From: Thermoprotei archaeon | GTDB taxonomy: Archaea; Thermoproteota; Methanomethylicia; Nezhaarchaeales; WYZ-LMO8 | Direction: 5' to 3' | Length of the DNA: 6,245 nt | Assembly (NCBI GenBank): GCA_003650865.1 | Contig: QMSN01000063.1 | Span: 1 to 6,245 of the forward strand | Part shown: one piece after another, positions 6,225 through 6,245 of the stretch | Layout of the letters: each line of letters starts with the position of its first letter | How positions within the stretch are numbered: position 1 is the first letter of the stretch | Position numbers and translations under genes: made by a program | Notes under the pieces: model-generated | Database searches by the model: none | Seen by the model: only the letters and a program-made list of their open reading frames with translations | Told to the model about the DNA's origin: nothing

Positions 6225-6245
6225 CATTACTCCTTTCTCAGCCTA

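Noticed and set aside
6195..6227. Ten-codon open frame on the - strand upstream of mtrH, after AAAGGAG
   Set aside because: It lies upstream of the likely mtrH promoter, so it would not be in that leader, and the spacing to its ATG is only two bases.
1..6245. tRNA, rRNA, CRISPR array, insertion sequence or phage genes
   Set aside because: I saw no tRNA-like or rRNA-like sequence, no regularly spaced repeats, no transposase or integrase, and no gap over 300 bases without a gene.

Overview
The window is archaeal and comes from a methanogen, or a close relative with the same C1 machinery. It carries parts of the Na+-pumping methyltransferase Mtr (N5-methyl-tetrahydromethanopterin:coenzyme M methyltransferase) and two proteins of the 'methanogenesis marker' type. 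Arginine is written mostly as AGG/AGA and isoleucine often as ATA. Two genes start with GTG, several have GGAGG/AGGTG-type ribosome sites, and the visible promoters are BRE/TATA-like. By eye the DNA is about half G+C. With the dispersed mtr genes, this looks more like an uncultured (possibly thermophilic) TACK-type methanogen such as Nezha- or Verstraete-archaea than a classical euryarchaeal one. That placement is inference; no marker tree could be run.

Layout. Positions 1-1181 (+ strand) are the end of an mtr operon. It holds an MtrA whose start lies just outside the window and which ends in an MtrF-type membrane tail, then a 66-residue protein, then MtrG. The 66-residue protein looks like the membrane tail normally found on MtrA. 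The three genes overlap by 8 nt or are spaced by 10 nt. Positions 1200-6113 (- strand) are a second, convergent operon, transcribed right to left: mtrH, methanogenesis marker 14, methanogenesis marker 11 and a class-III PLP aminotransferase. Its genes are 19 nt apart, overlapping by 17 nt, and 19 nt apart. The two operons meet tail to tail with 18 nt between stop codons. Positions 6114-6245 hold the mtrH promoter and a second AT-rich promoter-like element that may drive a rightward gene outside the window.

How the genes work together. MtrH takes the methyl group from methyl-tetrahydromethanopterin and passes it to the cobamide on MtrA. The membrane subunits then transfer it to coenzyme M and couple this to Na+ export. 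Marker 14 looks like an ASKHA-fold (actin/Hsp70/sugar-kinase) ATPase. Marker 11 has a winged-helix N-terminus and a TiaS-like 'DDTD' domain. Neither has a proven function that I know of. Their co-transcription with mtrH suggests a role in making, activating or regulating Mtr or Mcr.

The main point of interest is the domain rearrangement of MtrA/MtrF: corrinoid domain plus F-type tail in one protein, and a free-standing A-type tail in the next. The second is the wHTH-marker 11 architecture within an mtrH operon.
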